Notes: generated from the sequence alone by a model not told the origin. DNA of 38,291 nt from Rhodococcus sp. (in: high G+C Gram-positive bacteria) (GCA_004211695.1 SEEV01000019.1:1-38291); one strand, 5' to 3'; positions 29,501 to 36,425 are shown, counted from the first letter of the stretch. Made by a program: numbers and translations.

Positions 29501-32500
29501 CGCTGCCCGACCGCGGCCAGGGCCTCGACCAGGGTGGGCGGCAGTGCGATGTCGATTTCCTCGGGTACCCCGTGGGGCACCACCAACGTCTGGGGGGCCA
29601 GCAGTGTGGGCTCCTCGAGCCCGTCCAGTGCGGTCCGCCAGGCGCGCGCCGACTCGTCCTGGTCCTGACGGGCCATCCATTCCAGGTACGTCCGGTAGGA
29701 CGGTGGCTCCGGCAGATCGGCGGAGCCGCCGCCGATCGCATAGCGCGTCAACAGTTCCCGCACGAGGAGCGGCATCGACCACCCGTCGAGGATGATGTGG
29801 TGGTTGGTCAGCGCCAGCACGTGATGGTTCGGTGCGGTGCGGACGAGCAGCATCCGCATCAACGGCGGCCGGGCCAGGTCGAAGCGGGCGGTGCGATGCT
29901 CGGCGAGGACCAGGGCGAGCTCGGCGGGGGCTGATCCGGTGAGATCCACTTCCTCCCAGAGCATTTCCACGTCGTCGACAACCACCTGCGCGGCTGTTCC
30001 CTCACCGTCATAGACGAACGCCGTTCGAAGGCTCGGGTGATGGGAGAGCAGACCGTTCGCCGCAGCCCGAAGTCGAGCACTGTCCACCGCATCGGCGAGG
30101 TCGATCCGCAGCTGGGCGGTGTAGACGTCCAATGCGCCATCGGCGAGAGCAGCGTGGTGCAGCAGCCCGGACTGGAGCGGCGACAGCGACCAGATCTCAC
30201 GCAGCGTCGGGAACTGCCGCTCCCAGCGCTCGATCTGCTGCTGACTCACCGGCGTCAGAGGCACGTCGGACGGGGTCAGGCCACCGGCGCCGGGCAGTGC
30301 CGCATGGGCGGCGAGACCGTCGAGTGCGCGGCGCCACAGATCGGCCAAGCTTGCTACATCGGAGTCGCGAAGCACTCCCGTCGGATAGGCGAACGATGCC
30401 GTCAGGCGAGGTCCGTCCGCGGTCTCGACCACGACCGCGTTGATGTCGATCGCGGCGGCCGCTGTCATGCCAGACCCGCCGGCACTGCTCAGATCCGGAG
30501 CTTCGGGATCGGGCATCCAACCGAGTTCACGCACATCCGAGGACAGTCCCTGGCCACTGAGGCGACCGAGGTAATTGAACCCGATTTGAGGTGTCGGCAA
30601 CTTCGCCAGACTTGGTCCGGTCGCCGTGTCGAGGTATCGCAGCACCCCGTAGCCGACGCCGCGCGACGGTACCCGCGCGAGTTGCTCCTTGACCGCTTTG
30701 ATCAGATCGCCCGCGGCGTGCCCGCCGTCGAACACCTGCGGGAAGTCGACATCGGGTACCTGGAGCCGAACCGGGAAGGCACTGGTGAACCAACCCACGG
30801 TGCGGGCGAGATCGGCGCCCGGGACGGCATCGTCTTCGCGGCCGTGTCCCTCCAACGTCAACAGCACCGATCGGTGGTCGACCCCGTGTGCCCGCCGCCA
30901 TTCGACCGTCGCAATTGCCAGGGCCGCCAGCAGTCCGTCGTTGACGCCGCAGCCGAAGGCATCCGGGAGCTGTGAGAGGACCGCGCGGGTCACGGCGGGA
31001 CTGATTTCGATGTGTACCCGCTCGACCGTGTGCATCAGGTCGATCGCCGCGTCGAGTGGCCGAGTACCGAGCAGCGGGTCACGCCCATCGAGCACCTGCC
31101 GCCAGTGTTCGAGCTCGTCGGTGTAAGCGTGCCGTTTCGCCGCCTCGTGCATTCCGTGCGCCCAGCGGCGGAACGAGGTCCCGACTGCGGCCAGTGCCGG
31201 GGTGTCCCCCGCCGCGAGGTGCAACCAGGCCATCGCAAAGTCCGGTACCAGCACGCGCCAGGAGACACCGTCCACCACGAGGTGGTGGGCGACGATCAAC
31301 AATCGTCCACGTACTCCATGCGCGGTGGGAGCCAACCACACCAGCTGCAGCATGACGCCGTTCTCTGGATCCAGCCGATCGGCAGCGGCATTGGATTCTG
31401 CGGTAACCACGCGATTGAAGGCGGGGCTGCCGGGTACTGTGTCGGTCCGCACCTGGGAGATCAGTTGACCGGCTGGCACTGCGGCAGCGGAAGTCGTTTC
31501 GAAGACCCAGGTGTCACCGTCGGGGAAGAACCGCGAGCGCAACACGTCGTGCCGATCGAGCACCGCTTTCAGGGTCGCGGCCAATCGATCCGGGTCGACG
31601 TCCGTGGGCGCGGTCAGCAGCAGGGCCTGCGAGAAGTCGGCGAAACTACCCCGTTCGAGCATGGTGTGCATGATCGGGGTCAAGGGAATCGTGCCGATTC
31701 CACCACCGTCGAGCTCGGCGAGTGCGATCGGGGCTTGCGCCTCCACCCGGACTGCAGCGCGAGCGATGGCCGCGATGGTCTTGTGCTCGAACACCGTCCG
31801 CGCCGTGAACCCGAGGCCGTGGGCCTTCGCGCGGGCGGCGATCTGCATGGCGACGATGCTGTCGCCTCCGACGGCGAACAGTGAGTCGTCGACACTGACC
31901 CCGTCCAGGCCGAGTGCCTCGGCCACCAGAGTTGCGAGCAGCTCCTCAGCGGGTGTCGACGCCGCCCGAAATGCGTGGTCCAGGGAACCGAAAAGGGGCT
32001 GTGGCAATGCGCTGCGGTCGAGTTTGCCCGCGGCGGTCACCGGTACGTGTTCGAGCTGCATCACGACGGCGGGGACCATGTGGGACGGCACGCTGGCGGC
32101 GACGCCCTCGATGATCGCCGCGGCATCGAATGGGCGACTGACGTCCACGCGCACGTACGAGACCAGGGTCGCAGCACCGGACGGTGCCGAATGGACGACG
32201 GTGGCGGCGAAGTTGACACCGTCCTGGTCCTGCAGGGCGGCGTCGATCTCACCGAGCTCGATGCGGAACCCCCGGATTTTGACTTGGGAATCGGAGCGTC
32301 CGACGAACTCGAGGGCGTAGCCCTCGCCCGTCCCGGAGCGCACCCAGCGCACCTCGTCCCCGCTGCGGTAGAGCCGTGAACCCGGCTCGCCGAACGGATT
32401 TGCCACAAATCGTTCAGCGGTCAACGCTGACTGAGCATGGTAGCCGCGGGCCAGGCCCGGACCCGCGAGATACAACTCGCCCACCACTCCGACCGGAACC

Positions 32501-34917
32501 GCTCGAAGGCGACGATCGAGGACCACCACACTCGCACCCTGGATCGGTCGGCCGATGGTGATCGGCTCGCCGGGGATGAGTGGGTCACCGGCGGTGATGA
32601 CGATGGTCGACTCGGTCGGCCCATAGGTGTTGGTGAAGCGGCACACATGCCCGAATCGTTCGACGAGGTCGGGGGTGCACACGTCGCCACCGACCACGAC
32701 AGCCTCGAGATGATCGAGGCCACGTGGGTCGACGGTGTTCATGAGGGTGGAAGCCGAAATGACATGCGTGATCTGCTCGTCGCGCATCAAGTCGACCAGT
32801 TCAGTGCCGCCGTACACCCCGGGTGGGGCGACGACCATGGTGGCACCCGCACTGAACGCCTGAATCATCTCGAAGATGGACGCGTCGAAGCTCGCCGACG
32901 AGAACCGCAGCACCCGAGATGCCGAGGTGACGCCAAGTTCCGGACGGGCACCGGCGGCGAAGGCGGTCAATGCGCGGTGGGTAACCAGCACACCCTTCGG
33001 GGTACCGGTGGACCCCGAGGTGTAGATCATGTACGCGGTGGTGTCGATCTCGACGGGGGCGCGGCGTTCCGCGTCGGTGATCGCCGTACCGGGCAGGCGG
33101 TCACATCGTGCTCGCACCGATTCGTCGTCCAGGGCGATCCACTGAACACTTTCTGGCAGTGACCTTCCCAGATCGGCCGTGGTGACCCCCAACTTGGCAC
33201 CGGAATCGGTGAGCATGTGCGCGATCCGCTCGGCCGGGAGAGCCGGGTCGATCGGCACGAAGGCAGCACCGGTTTTCGTGATCGCCCAGAACGCGACGAG
33301 CGCCTCCGCCGACCGCGGCATAGTCAGCGCGACGAACGTCTCCGGCCCTGCACCGACCCCGATCAACAACCGCGCCAACCGGTTCGAGAGCACATCGAGG
33401 TCACGGTAATCGATCTGCGCACCGGAGGCACGGACAGCAGCACCATGCGGGGCAGCCGCCACTCCGTCCGCCAGCAGGTCCGGCAGGAGCCGGGCCGGTT
33501 CGGCGGCCGGGCCGTGGCACGGCACCAGTGATGCGCGCTCGTCCGCGTGAAGCACATCGAGGGCCGCGACCGGCTCGTGAGCGACGGACTGGGCGAGGGC
33601 GGAGAGGAACTCGAGGAACCTTGCGTGGTGGCCGCGCAGTTCCTCCCCGCTGTACAGGTGCGGATTGGCTTCGAAGTCGATGTGCGCCGGGGCCCCCGCG
33701 ACACCCGGGTAGATGTTGACCGTAAGGTCCTCCACCGGGCCGGTGGTCAACACGTTCAGCCGGCCGAGCGATCGGCCGAGCCGGATCTCGTCGTGGAACA
33801 TCATGATGTTGATCGACGGACCGAAGAACCCGCGATGCCCACCCCCGATACCGGCATCGCGTCGAATGTCCTCGTGCCGGTACCGCTGGTGGCGCAACGC
33901 GCCGGTCAATTCCAGCTGCACCATCCTGAGCAGGCCCGGAACCGTCGCTTCGGGCTGCACCAGCAGGCGGATCGGGACGACGTTCGAGACCATCCCGCCG
34001 GAGTTGCGCAGTTTCGCGGTGGTGCGGGCCGAGACCGGCAAGCTCAGGATGACGTCGGTCTCACCGGTCAGGCGGGCGAGGAACGCGGCCACGGCAGCCA
34101 CCACCACTGTGGCGAATGTCGCACCCGGCTGCAGTTCGGTCAGGCGCATCAACGCGGTCTCGGTGTCCGCAGGCAGTGGTGCGCCGACAACCCGCGCGGG
34201 GGTGCCCGGGGCGGCGGCGCGCCCGGCGAGGCTGATCGGATGCGGTATCTCCCGACTGCGTTCGGCCCAGTACGCGCGGTCCTTCTCGAACCGGGAGGAG
34301 GTGCGGTACCGGGCCTCATCCTCGACGACCTCGTGGAGCTCGGTGGCCTGGAATTTCGCGGGCGCGCGCCCCTCCTTCGCCGCGGTATACAGCTCGGCGG
34401 CGCGGTTCATGAAGGTCATCGCGCCGAACCCGTCCAGCGCAATGTGATGGATGCGGGTGTACCAATAGTAGTGGTCGTCGGCCAGCCGCAGCATCGCTGT
34501 GTGGATCAGCCGGTCGGCGGTCAGGTCGATCGGGGTGCTGTACTCGGCACGCATCCAGGCGTGTGCCGCTTCCGTCGGGTCGTCCTCATGTCGGAAATCG
34601 AGATGGGTCATCTCGAAGACGAGCGAGTCGTCGATCATCTGGAACGGCTCGCCTTCGTGCTCGACAATCCGTAGCAGTCCCGTACCGAGCTCCCGAAGCG
34701 CGACAGGCCCGATTTCGGCGAGAAGGTCGATATCGAGAGCGAGGTCGGAGAACTCCACGTACTGCGCGATAGTGATCGGCAGCTCGCCCAGAAGATGCTG
34801 GGCAAACCAAATTCCGCGTTGAGCAGCGGAAAGCGCGAAAAGGTCGCGCGGTCCCGGATGACCGTCCGACCGTGCTCCGGAGGCGATTTCGACATCGACA
34901 TTCTTCAGCGATAACAC
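16711..34917 (-). CDS. Five-module nonribosomal peptide synthetase
   Basis: A 6068-residue cytosolic assembly line that builds and releases a pentapeptide. Domain order by motif: C-A-T-E, C-A-T, C-A-T, C-A-T, C-A-T, TE. Phosphopantetheine serines are Ser1020 (GGDS), 2568, 3623, 4684 and 5741 (all GGNS). The thioesterase nucleophile is Ser5874 in GWSLGG. All C domains keep HHxxxDG, and E has HHLVVDG with EGHGRED. The start is GTG 34917; the protein enters C-domain motif 1 (LSAAQRGIWF) at about residue 30. The first module has an N-terminal C domain although no upstream synthetase is adjacent. It may be an acylating starter C, giving a lipopeptide, or accept from a separate protein. No MbtH, transporter, acyl-ligase or tailoring gene is in the window. 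No frameshifts or stops are seen across 18 kb, so it is under selection. Confidence 0.95.
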   Translation of the reverse strand: MLSLKNVDVEIASGARSDGHPGPRDLFALSAAQRGIWFAQHLLGELPITIAQYVEFSDLALDIDLLAEIGPVALRELGTGLLRIVEHEGEPFQMIDDSLVFEMTHLDFRHEDDPTEAAHAWMRAEYSTPIDLTADRLIHTAMLRLADDHYYWYTRIHHIALDGFGAMTFMNRAAELYTAAKEGRAPAKFQATELHEVVEDEARYRTSSRFEKDRAYWAERSREIPHPISLAGRAAAPGTPARVVGAPLPADTETALMRLTELQPGATFATVVVAAVAAFLARLTGETDVILSLPVSARTTAKLRNSGGMVSNVVPIRLLVQPEATVPGLLRMVQLELTGALRHQRYRHEDIRRDAGIGGGHRGFFGPSINIMMFHDEIRLGRSLGRLNVLTTGPVEDLTVNIYPGVAGAPAHIDFEANPHLYSGEELRGHHARFLEFLSALAQSVAHEPVAALDVLHADERASLVPCHGPAAEPARLLPDLLADGVAAAPHGAAVRASGAQIDYRDLDVLSNRLARLLIGVGAGPETFVALTMPRSAEALVAFWAITKTGAAFVPIDPALPAERIAHMLTDSGAKLGVTTADLGRSLPESVQWIALDDESVRARCDRLPGTAITDAERRAPVEIDTTAYMIYTSGSTGTPKGVLVTHRALTAFAAGARPELGVTSASRVLRFSSASFDASIFEMIQAFSAGATMVVAPPGVYGGTELVDLMRDEQITHVISASTLMNTVDPRGLDHLEAVVVGGDVCTPDLVERFGHVCRFTNTYGPTESTIVITAGDPLIPGEPITIGRPIQGASVVVLDRRLRAVPVGVVGELYLAGPGLARGYHAQSALTAERFVANPFGEPGSRLYRSGDEVRWVRSGTGEGYALEFVGRSDSQVKIRGFRIELGEIDAALQDQDGVNFAATVVHSAPSGAATLVSYVRVDVSRPFDAAAIIEGVAASVPSHMVPAVVMQLEHVPVTAAGKLDRSALPQPLFGSLDHAFRAASTPAEELLATLVAEALGLDGVSVDDSLFAVGGDSIVAMQIAARAKAHGLGFTARTVFEHKTIAAIARAAVRVEAQAPIALAELDGGGIGTIPLTPIMHTMLERGSFADFSQALLLTAPTDVDPDRLAATLKAVLDRHDVLRSRFFPDGDTWVFETTSAAAVPAGQLISQVRTDTVPGSPAFNRVVTAESNAAADRLDPENGVMLQLVWLAPTAHGVRGRLLIVAHHLVVDGVSWRVLVPDFAMAWLHLAAGDTPALAAVGTSFRRWAHGMHEAAKRHAYTDELEHWRQVLDGRDPLLGTRPLDAAIDLMHTVERVHIEISPAVTRAVLSQLPDAFGCGVNDGLLAALAIATVEWRRAHGVDHRSVLLTLEGHGREDDAVPGADLARTVGWFTSAFPVRLQVPDVDFPQVFDGGHAAGDLIKAVKEQLARVPSRGVGYGVLRYLDTATGPSLAKLPTPQIGFNYLGRLSGQGLSSDVRELGWMPDPEAPDLSSAGGSGMTAAAAIDINAVVVETADGPRLTASFAYPTGVLRDSDVASLADLWRRALDGLAAHAALPGAGGLTPSDVPLTPVSQQQIERWERQFPTLREIWSLSPLQSGLLHHAALADGALDVYTAQLRIDLADAVDSARLRAAANGLLSHHPSLRTAFVYDGEGTAAQVVVDDVEMLWEEVDLTGSAPAELALVLAEHRTARFDLARPPLMRMLLVRTAPNHHVLALTNHHIILDGWSMPLLVRELLTRYAIGGGSADLPEPPSYRTYLEWMARQDQDESARAWRTALDGLEEPTLLAPQTLVVPHGVPEEIDIALPPTLVEALAAVGQRGITINTTVQAAWGILLSRLLSRNDIVFGATVSGRPPQLTGVENMLGLFINTLPVRVQVDPDETFAQLLTRLQGEQAALLDHHHVGLSDIQSGTGLGTLFDTLSVFESYPVDKTGLAESTDLAGMRVTALDARDATHYPLTLLTIVEPDLRLSLRYQPAAFDREAVTMLAARLTRILETIAEAADTPVGAHELLTVGERNLVVDTWNATAHPVPRTTLADLLDAQTARTPEAPAITFDGETLSYGTFDARVNQLARHLIGVGVGPETRVGIAVRRSVDLLLAIHAVIKAGGAYVPIDPDQPADRIEHVVATANPVLILTTTVNHPGLPASARTVPLDTLDLSSHSTDSVTDRDRLAPLHPHNPAYLLFTSGSTGRPKGVAVPHAGIVNRLLWMQDRYPLNHGDVVLHKTPVTFDVSVWELFWPLHTGARLVIAEPDGHRDPVYLERIVRDETVTTIHFVPSMLDVFLTGADLGGCTSLRRIFTSGEALSPGTAARLHNASSVELHNLYGPTEASIDVTAYQTRPSESVVPIGAPIWNTTTYVLDARLRPVPVGVVGELYLGGVQLARGYQGRPDLTAERFVANPFNKAGADTAAGTRLYRTGDRVRWLPTGQLEYLGRTDFQVKLRGQRIELGEIEAALLSHPGVVQAVAVVRNDAATGDYLAGYVVCLPGTVADERPVLDTAAAQLPGYMVPSAVVVLAELPVNTNGKLDRKALPIPEFAGSAEFVPPTTPTEYTLAEIYGQILGASRVGVSDSFFDLGGNSLVATRVLARINTKFGVAVSVRELFEHPTVGALAGVVDRIHTDGPRPTLEAAPRPQRLPLSPAQARMWFLNRFDPGSGAYNVAAALRLSGTLDVDALRHAVADIVERHETLRTLYPDTPDGPHQQILPLAAIDHDLIDIASDKVAATELAARVRSVVAQGFDVTTQIPVAVTLLPCEDPAEHVLVMVVHHISIDGWSIQVLARDLVQSYSARRGGDAPAWTPLPIQYADYALWKRTLLGQEEDPASLASRQIDYWRTALAGSPAVLDLPSDRRRLPMPSFQGGSVHFDIASGTYAAVSDLAHTTNATPFMVLHTALAVLLARLSGTDDITIGTPVAGRGEHALDDVVGMFVNTLVLRTVVHPDVTFGELLASTRATDLSAYAHADVPFERIVEVTDTPRSTAHHPLFQTVLALDTTALHSIALPGLQISEQSIDFGIANFDLQLVVTEGVDEHGTAGARATLTYARDLFDHATAVTFADRYTRILQAAVAEPTTPVGDIDILDRTERADLVRQPTSVAVRTLPDLLTDAAHHRDAAALADAGDRYRELTYGELDRRSNALARLLIARGAGPETFVAVSVQRSVESVVAFWAVAKTGAAFVPVDPTYPAERIEHMLRDSGVASGITTSAHRDHLPDTVAWVVLDTPSTLDAIAGQPDRTLTNEDRLAPLSPENPAYLIYTSGSTGTPKGVVVPHSGLAAFVAEQQRHYQIRPGARTLHFASPSFDASILELLMASGGAATMVIVPVDIYGGTELAAILRDAQLTHMFLTPGALATIEPEGLDRIGVVVVGGEACEASLVHRWAPGRKMFNAYGPTESTIMATHHGPMAAGDPVLIGTPVHGTEVLVLDARLHPVPTGVAGELYLRGQGLARGYHDRPGLTAERFVADPFGSSGTRLYRTGDLVRRTASHALEYLGRADAQVKVRGHRIELAEIDAALTAHVNVQSAVTVTHPGTGTLVSYVVGRGSQPVDPPTLITHAARLLPDYMVPSAITVLVALPLTPAGKVDVRALPEPTFAVREFVAPRSVSESRVAQVFADILGLDRVGLDDDFFALGGNSLTATRVIARLNTTAGTALAVRELFEASTVAALAARLDAAERGPTRPVLMAGERPERVPLSLAQQRMWFFNQFDPESSAFNIPVAIRLTGALNVAALRAAVVDVLSRHEALRTVFPNFDHGPAQVIVPVSQVPVDLDPRPVTPQQAYDQVAQLAGRGFDVTVEVPVRVQLLQLGAAEFVLVMVVHHISGDGGSTAPLARDLVVAYAARRAGHEPGWAPLPVQYADYALWQQQVLGTEDDPQSVLSRQLAYWTEELADLPDLVELPTDHPRPAVQSPRGATVNFTLSADLAERIDRLAREHQATFFMVAHTALAVLLARLSGTEDIPIGTQIAGRGEQALDDLVGMFGNTLVLRTRIDGAASFADVLTQVREVDLAGFGHPDVPVERLVEILNPTRSTAYSALFQVLLVVHNYAESRVSLPDLQIDPIDTGTVGAKLDLELNLSERFDPDGRRSGIDGALTYALDLFEDSTVAGFGAIFTTILEAATTEPAVPVGAIELRSEAERRAVDGWNATAVPAPDATLVEVFEAQVARTPDAVAVVFDDTALTYAQFATRVHRLARYLIAQGVGPESVVGLAMSRSVEMMVGLYAVLAAGGGYLPIDPEHPTDRTAYVLATAAPVLVLTSTADRGALPAGVDAVAVDALDVSGYSAAAVTDTDRRAPLRPENLAYAIFTSGSTGRPKGVAVDHRSVVNQMAWMDERYRLGANDTVLQKTPITFDASVWELFYPLQVGARLVVAVPGGHRDPEYLVRAAERWQVTILEFVPSMLALFLAADSALTLPVSLRYVSVGGEALSTDLAARFADRTDAILDNTYGPTETTVTATVFRCPPQPVPGPIPIGTPIRNTRAHVLDHRLRPVPVGVPGELYLAGVQVARGYLGRPDLTADRFVAHPLAGVGQRLYRTGDLVRWNRDGNLEYLGRTDFQVKLRGLRIELGEIESALVAQEPIAQAVVIVHDGDFGQQLVGYVVPAAGHTIEIDTARTAVGQSLPRYMVPDVLTVLDVLPLNGSGKLDRKALPAPQPAAREFRAPTNPVEETVAAVFADVLGLDRVGLDDDFFALGGNSLIATQVISRLGAALDTRMPVRVIFEASTVHALAVRAEQHAGAGGRHALTRRERPEHVPLSLAQQRMWFLNQFDPDSTAYNIPFVVRLSGELDVAALQAAVRDVFARHEALRTVFPDSDLGPAQKIVPASEVPVDLTPVPVTGEDELRNRAATLMTQGFDVTESVPIRGALFRLAESEHVLTVVVHHICADGFSTGPMARDVMVAYAARHGGHEPGWAPLPVQYADYTLWQREVLGSENDPGSLLSQQIEYWIDALAGLPDVLALPTDRPRPAVRSGIGSGVEFTVSATTVERLQSLAREQGATPFMVAHAALAVLLAKLSGTTDIAVGSPIAGRGEAALDDLVGMFVNTLVLRADCDPNLSFTELVEQVRDTDLEAFARADVPFERVVEKLNPTRSQSFSPLFQVMLAFQNYTQSEVELAGLTVSPVAAEWAAAQFDLSMTLGEPAGAGGAYVGTLAYATDIFDAATAQQIAERFVRVLEAVADNPSVPVGDISIVDEIERHRTLAEWNATEHEVPDLLLLDGFDSQVARMPDAAALAFEGESLTYAEFDARVNRLARHLISFGVGPESLVAVGMRRSLDLVIGMYAVLRAGGGYVPVDPDQPRERNDYVLDIADPVCVLSTSGDGFVASGHRVVNVDTVDLSAYSSAAVSGSELLAPVRPANTAYVIFTSGSTGRPKGVAVSHRAIVNLLLWMVSEYEFTDFDVVVQKAPITFDVSVWELFLPLAVGARLVVARPDGHRDPEYLLALIEDTGVTVAEFVPSMLGALLADPDVRIPDSLRLVYVGGEELPVEMSARLATKSAARLDNMYGPTEAAVTVTYYRCDERNVLTVPIGEPVWNTTTLVLDQRLHPVPVGVAGELYLAGVQLARGYHGRATLTAERFVAHPFGEPGALMYRTGDLVRWNTQGQLEFLGRTDLQVKLRGLRIELGEIESTLAVQDAVAQAVTVVHESDIGQRLVGYVVPESGRAVDTEAVREAAGRSLPAYMVPDVLMVLDELPLTPSGKLDRKALPAPVWAAREFRAPTTTVEQIVADIFEDALGLDRVGLDDDFFALGGNSLIATGIVARLRSALDTTVPLQWLFSDPTVQALAGRIEVGAEAAAAEGLGPLLPIRESGAGTPLFCIHPIVGLSWCYSGLSQHLDSDMPIYGIQSPSILEERFLPESLEELADRYISEIRTVQPAGPYRLLGWSLGGVIAHAMAVRLQAAGEKVELLAMMDSFAGSTLVDDEQAEEISLREILGGFGVDGTAVGSDPGLDNVTVALAEISGHSLERAEQVVDRLLSTAERNARLMSEYRPDRFDGDLVFFTAAADDPTGTRAMREWGGAVTGTVYEHLVPATHWRMTSPDALAIACPILGDIVGAGTPPDGAAGQPMTAPSRPVPDMR
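17593..20757 (-). other. NRPS module 5: C-A-T, substrate unknown
   Basis: Approximate limits. C5 has HVPLSLAQQRMWFLNQF and HHICADG. A5 reads DVWEYGMVTK, sharing Glu at position four and VTK at the end with A4, so modules 4 and 5 may load related amino acids. T5 has Ser5741 and passes the pentapeptide to the thioesterase. Confidence 0.75.
20758..23937 (-). other. NRPS module 4: C-A-T, substrate unknown
   Basis: Approximate limits. C4 has RVPLSLAQQRMWFFNQF and HHISGDG. A4 reads DAWESGTVTK. T4 has Ser4684. Glu at the fourth code position often accompanies basic or amine-bearing substrates such as Orn, but no known code matches, so the substrate is left open. Confidence 0.75.
23938..27102 (-). 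other. NRPS module 3: C-A-T, hydrophobic residue
   Basis: Approximate limits. C3 has RLPLSPAQARMWFLNRF and HHISIDGWS. A3 reads DALFVGAIMK; codes ending AVMK or MVMK occur in leucine domains, so Leu-like is a weak prediction. T3 has Ser3623. A3 uses the FDASILEL/VYGG-type sequence seen in A1 and in the truncated left NRPS, unlike A2, A4 and A5, so A-domain ancestry alternates along the enzyme. Confidence 0.75.
27103..30297 (-). other. NRPS module 2: C-A-T, predicted serine
   Basis: Approximate limits. C2 opens LREIWSLSPLQSGLLHHA and has NHHIILDGWS. It follows the epimerase, so it should be of the D-L joining type. A2 reads DVWHFSLIDK at the ten specificity positions, practically the classical serine code (for example DVWHFSLVDK of EntF). 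T2 has Ser2568. This is the only module whose substrate can be named with confidence. Confidence 0.85.
30298..34917 (-). other. NRPS module 1: C-A-T-E (D-residue loading)
   Basis: Approximate limits. C1 is about residues 25-450 (HHIALDG near 157). A1 is about 480-950, with YTSGSTGTPKG near 632 and TNTYGPTES. T1 has Ser1020, with the GGDS form that usually precedes an epimerase. E is about 1065-1530 (HHLVVDGVSWR, then GWFTSAFPVRL). The specificity code by alignment to GrsA is DAFIVGTIVK, pointing to a hydrophobic side chain but matching no code I know. The incorporated residue should be epimerised to D. Confidence 0.8.
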
Positions 34918-35007
34918 GCTCTTGTACCAAGCTCTCTACACATCGAGCCCAGACATTGGGTCCAATTCCCCGCCGGACCCGGTACCACTGACCTGTCTCA
35001 GACGGAC

Positions 35008-35035
35008 AATCTACCCCGCTCACCACCTTAAGCAA
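35008..35035 (-). promoter_or_regulatory. Candidate NRPS promoter
   Basis: On the minus strand TTGCTT (35030-35035) is followed after 16 bases by TAGATT (35008-35013). This resembles housekeeping -35/-10 boxes and would give a leader of roughly 85 bases to GTG 34917. The match is imperfect. Confidence 0.3.
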
Positions 35036-35091
35036 CTCGGGAACCTACCCATGTCATACGGATGTCCGATTTTCCAGGGACTGGGTATGTG

Positions 35092-35104
35092 TTACTCCGA
35101 GTAA
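35092..35104. promoter_or_regulatory. Palindromic operator candidate TTACTCcGAGTAA
   Basis: Perfect 6-base arms around one base. It lies about 175 bases upstream of the NRPS start and 60 bases upstream of the candidate -35 box. Short palindromes with TTACTC/GAGTAA arms are typical of TetR-family sites in actinobacteria (family knowledge). No TetR gene is in the window. Such a dyad can occur by chance in a window this long. Confidence 0.3.
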
Positions 35105-35329
35105 GTCTGATATGCATTCGAGCGAACATGGGGCACATCATGCAGGCCCAGCGGAATGCGTTGCCAACACGGCGCGAGGAGGCTGATGAGTAGTCGTTCG
35201 CTCGTCGATACCTGAACCTCAGCAGACGATCAGCAAATCCGCGCTGTAGCGCCTGGGGTTCCGGCACTGCGCCGTGCGGATTCGCCGACGACCCGGTTGC
35301 GTCCATGACGATGGAAGCTTCTATTGCTG

Positions 35330-36425
35330 TCAAGCCGTGTCGGCCAGGGATAGGGAGCTGGACTGCTGCTCGCGGTCGGTGAGCCACCGCGAGTAGGTGG
35401 CGGCGAGATCGGGGTCGAGGCGTTGCCCGATCTCCAGACGTCGTACGCGCTGGTAGGGAACCGCGAGTGCAGTTGCCACCGTGGTGATCGGGATGGCCAG
35501 TGTTCGGCGAAGTTGGCCTGTGCCGCTATTCACTGGCAGCGGATTCCGGATGAGCTTGAAAACCTCGCGCGCGACGAAGCGTTTGAGGCAGCGGATGATC
35601 TCGCGCTCGGACTTGCCCTCCGCTGTGCGTCGCGCAATATAATCGACGGTGCGTATGTCACCGGCGGACATCCACACGAGCACGATGCGATGGGTCGCGG
35701 AGTTGGCGGTGCGGTCACCGTCCCGGGAGAGCCGGTGCCGCTTGATACTTACCCGACGAGGCGGGGATGGGTGCAGTTCCGCACAGTGCGGCGAACTGCT
35801 GCTCGCTGCTCAGTCGTTCGGGGTTGTCACCGCAGGCGACCAGAAGCTGGCTGGCGACGAGAGGGCCGACGCCGGGCAGCTGCAATAGGGCCGGGTTGAC
35901 CTGGGCGGCCAGCTCACCGAGCCGGGTGTCGATGTCATCGATGTCGGACGTGTGCTGCTGATGGCGCACGGCCAGTCGTTTCACAGAGCCGCGGAGGGTT
36001 TGCTCCGGGCCGTGACCGGGAGTCCGCCGTGATCGAGTTAGTGCGGCAAAGAGTTTCATGCTGCCGATATTTCGGTAGGTAGCGCGTATCTGTTCCGGTG
36101 CGGTCACCAGCAGAGCATGGGTCTGGTTCATCGCCGCGCCTCGCGCCTTGCGAGCCGAGGACCGTTCGGTGAGCAGGATCTGCATCGATTCGACAAGCCC
36201 GTCGCGGACTTTCGGGGTCGCCAGCCCGCGCCCGGACAGTGCAGTGACGGCCGCCTGGAACGCGCGACGGACTTGCCGTGCAGGCGGCGTGCACGGCGGT
36301 CGGGCCGGGCGCCCTCCAGAGGGGTCGTCCCGGCGCCATGAATGAAGCCAAGGCCACCGGAAGCGGATACGCCCTCGCCCCCTGAGTGCCGCCCGTGGGA
36401 TCCGGAACATCCACCCCCACGACAT
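35330..36425 (-). pseudogene. Decayed IS110-family transposase
   Basis: Minus-strand remnant of a DEDD transposase. The start region (about 36420) reads VVGVDV, the family's first Asp motif, then homology is lost until RPDRRARRLHGKS. After a frameshift it reads GLATPKVRDGLVESMQILL and NQTHALLVTAPEQIRATYR. The C-terminal Transposase_20 part is LPGVGPLVASQLLVACGDNP and FAALCGTAPIPASSGK. After another frameshift near 35740 it continues RHRLSRDGDRTANSATHRIV and DYIARRTAEGKSEREIIRCL, KRFVAREVF, ending at TGA 35330-35332. At least three disruptions and a deletion in the N-terminal half make it inactive. It ends about 30 bases from the RES gene stop, so insertion beside or into the toxin locus is likely. 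Confidence 0.8.

Larger units (their letters stand above)
34918..35329 (-). other. NRPS upstream region, no gene seen
   Basis: These 412 bases between the NRPS start and the IS110 remnant hold no convincing gene. It contains a candidate promoter and a palindromic operator, listed separately. Frames here translate to motif-free sequence. Confidence 0.5.

Noticed and set aside
34930-35060. Iron-box (IdeR/DmdR-type) site upstream of the NRPS
   Set aside because: TTAAGGTGGTGAGC has only weak similarity to the 19-base palindromic iron box; no siderophore-specific genes are nearby.
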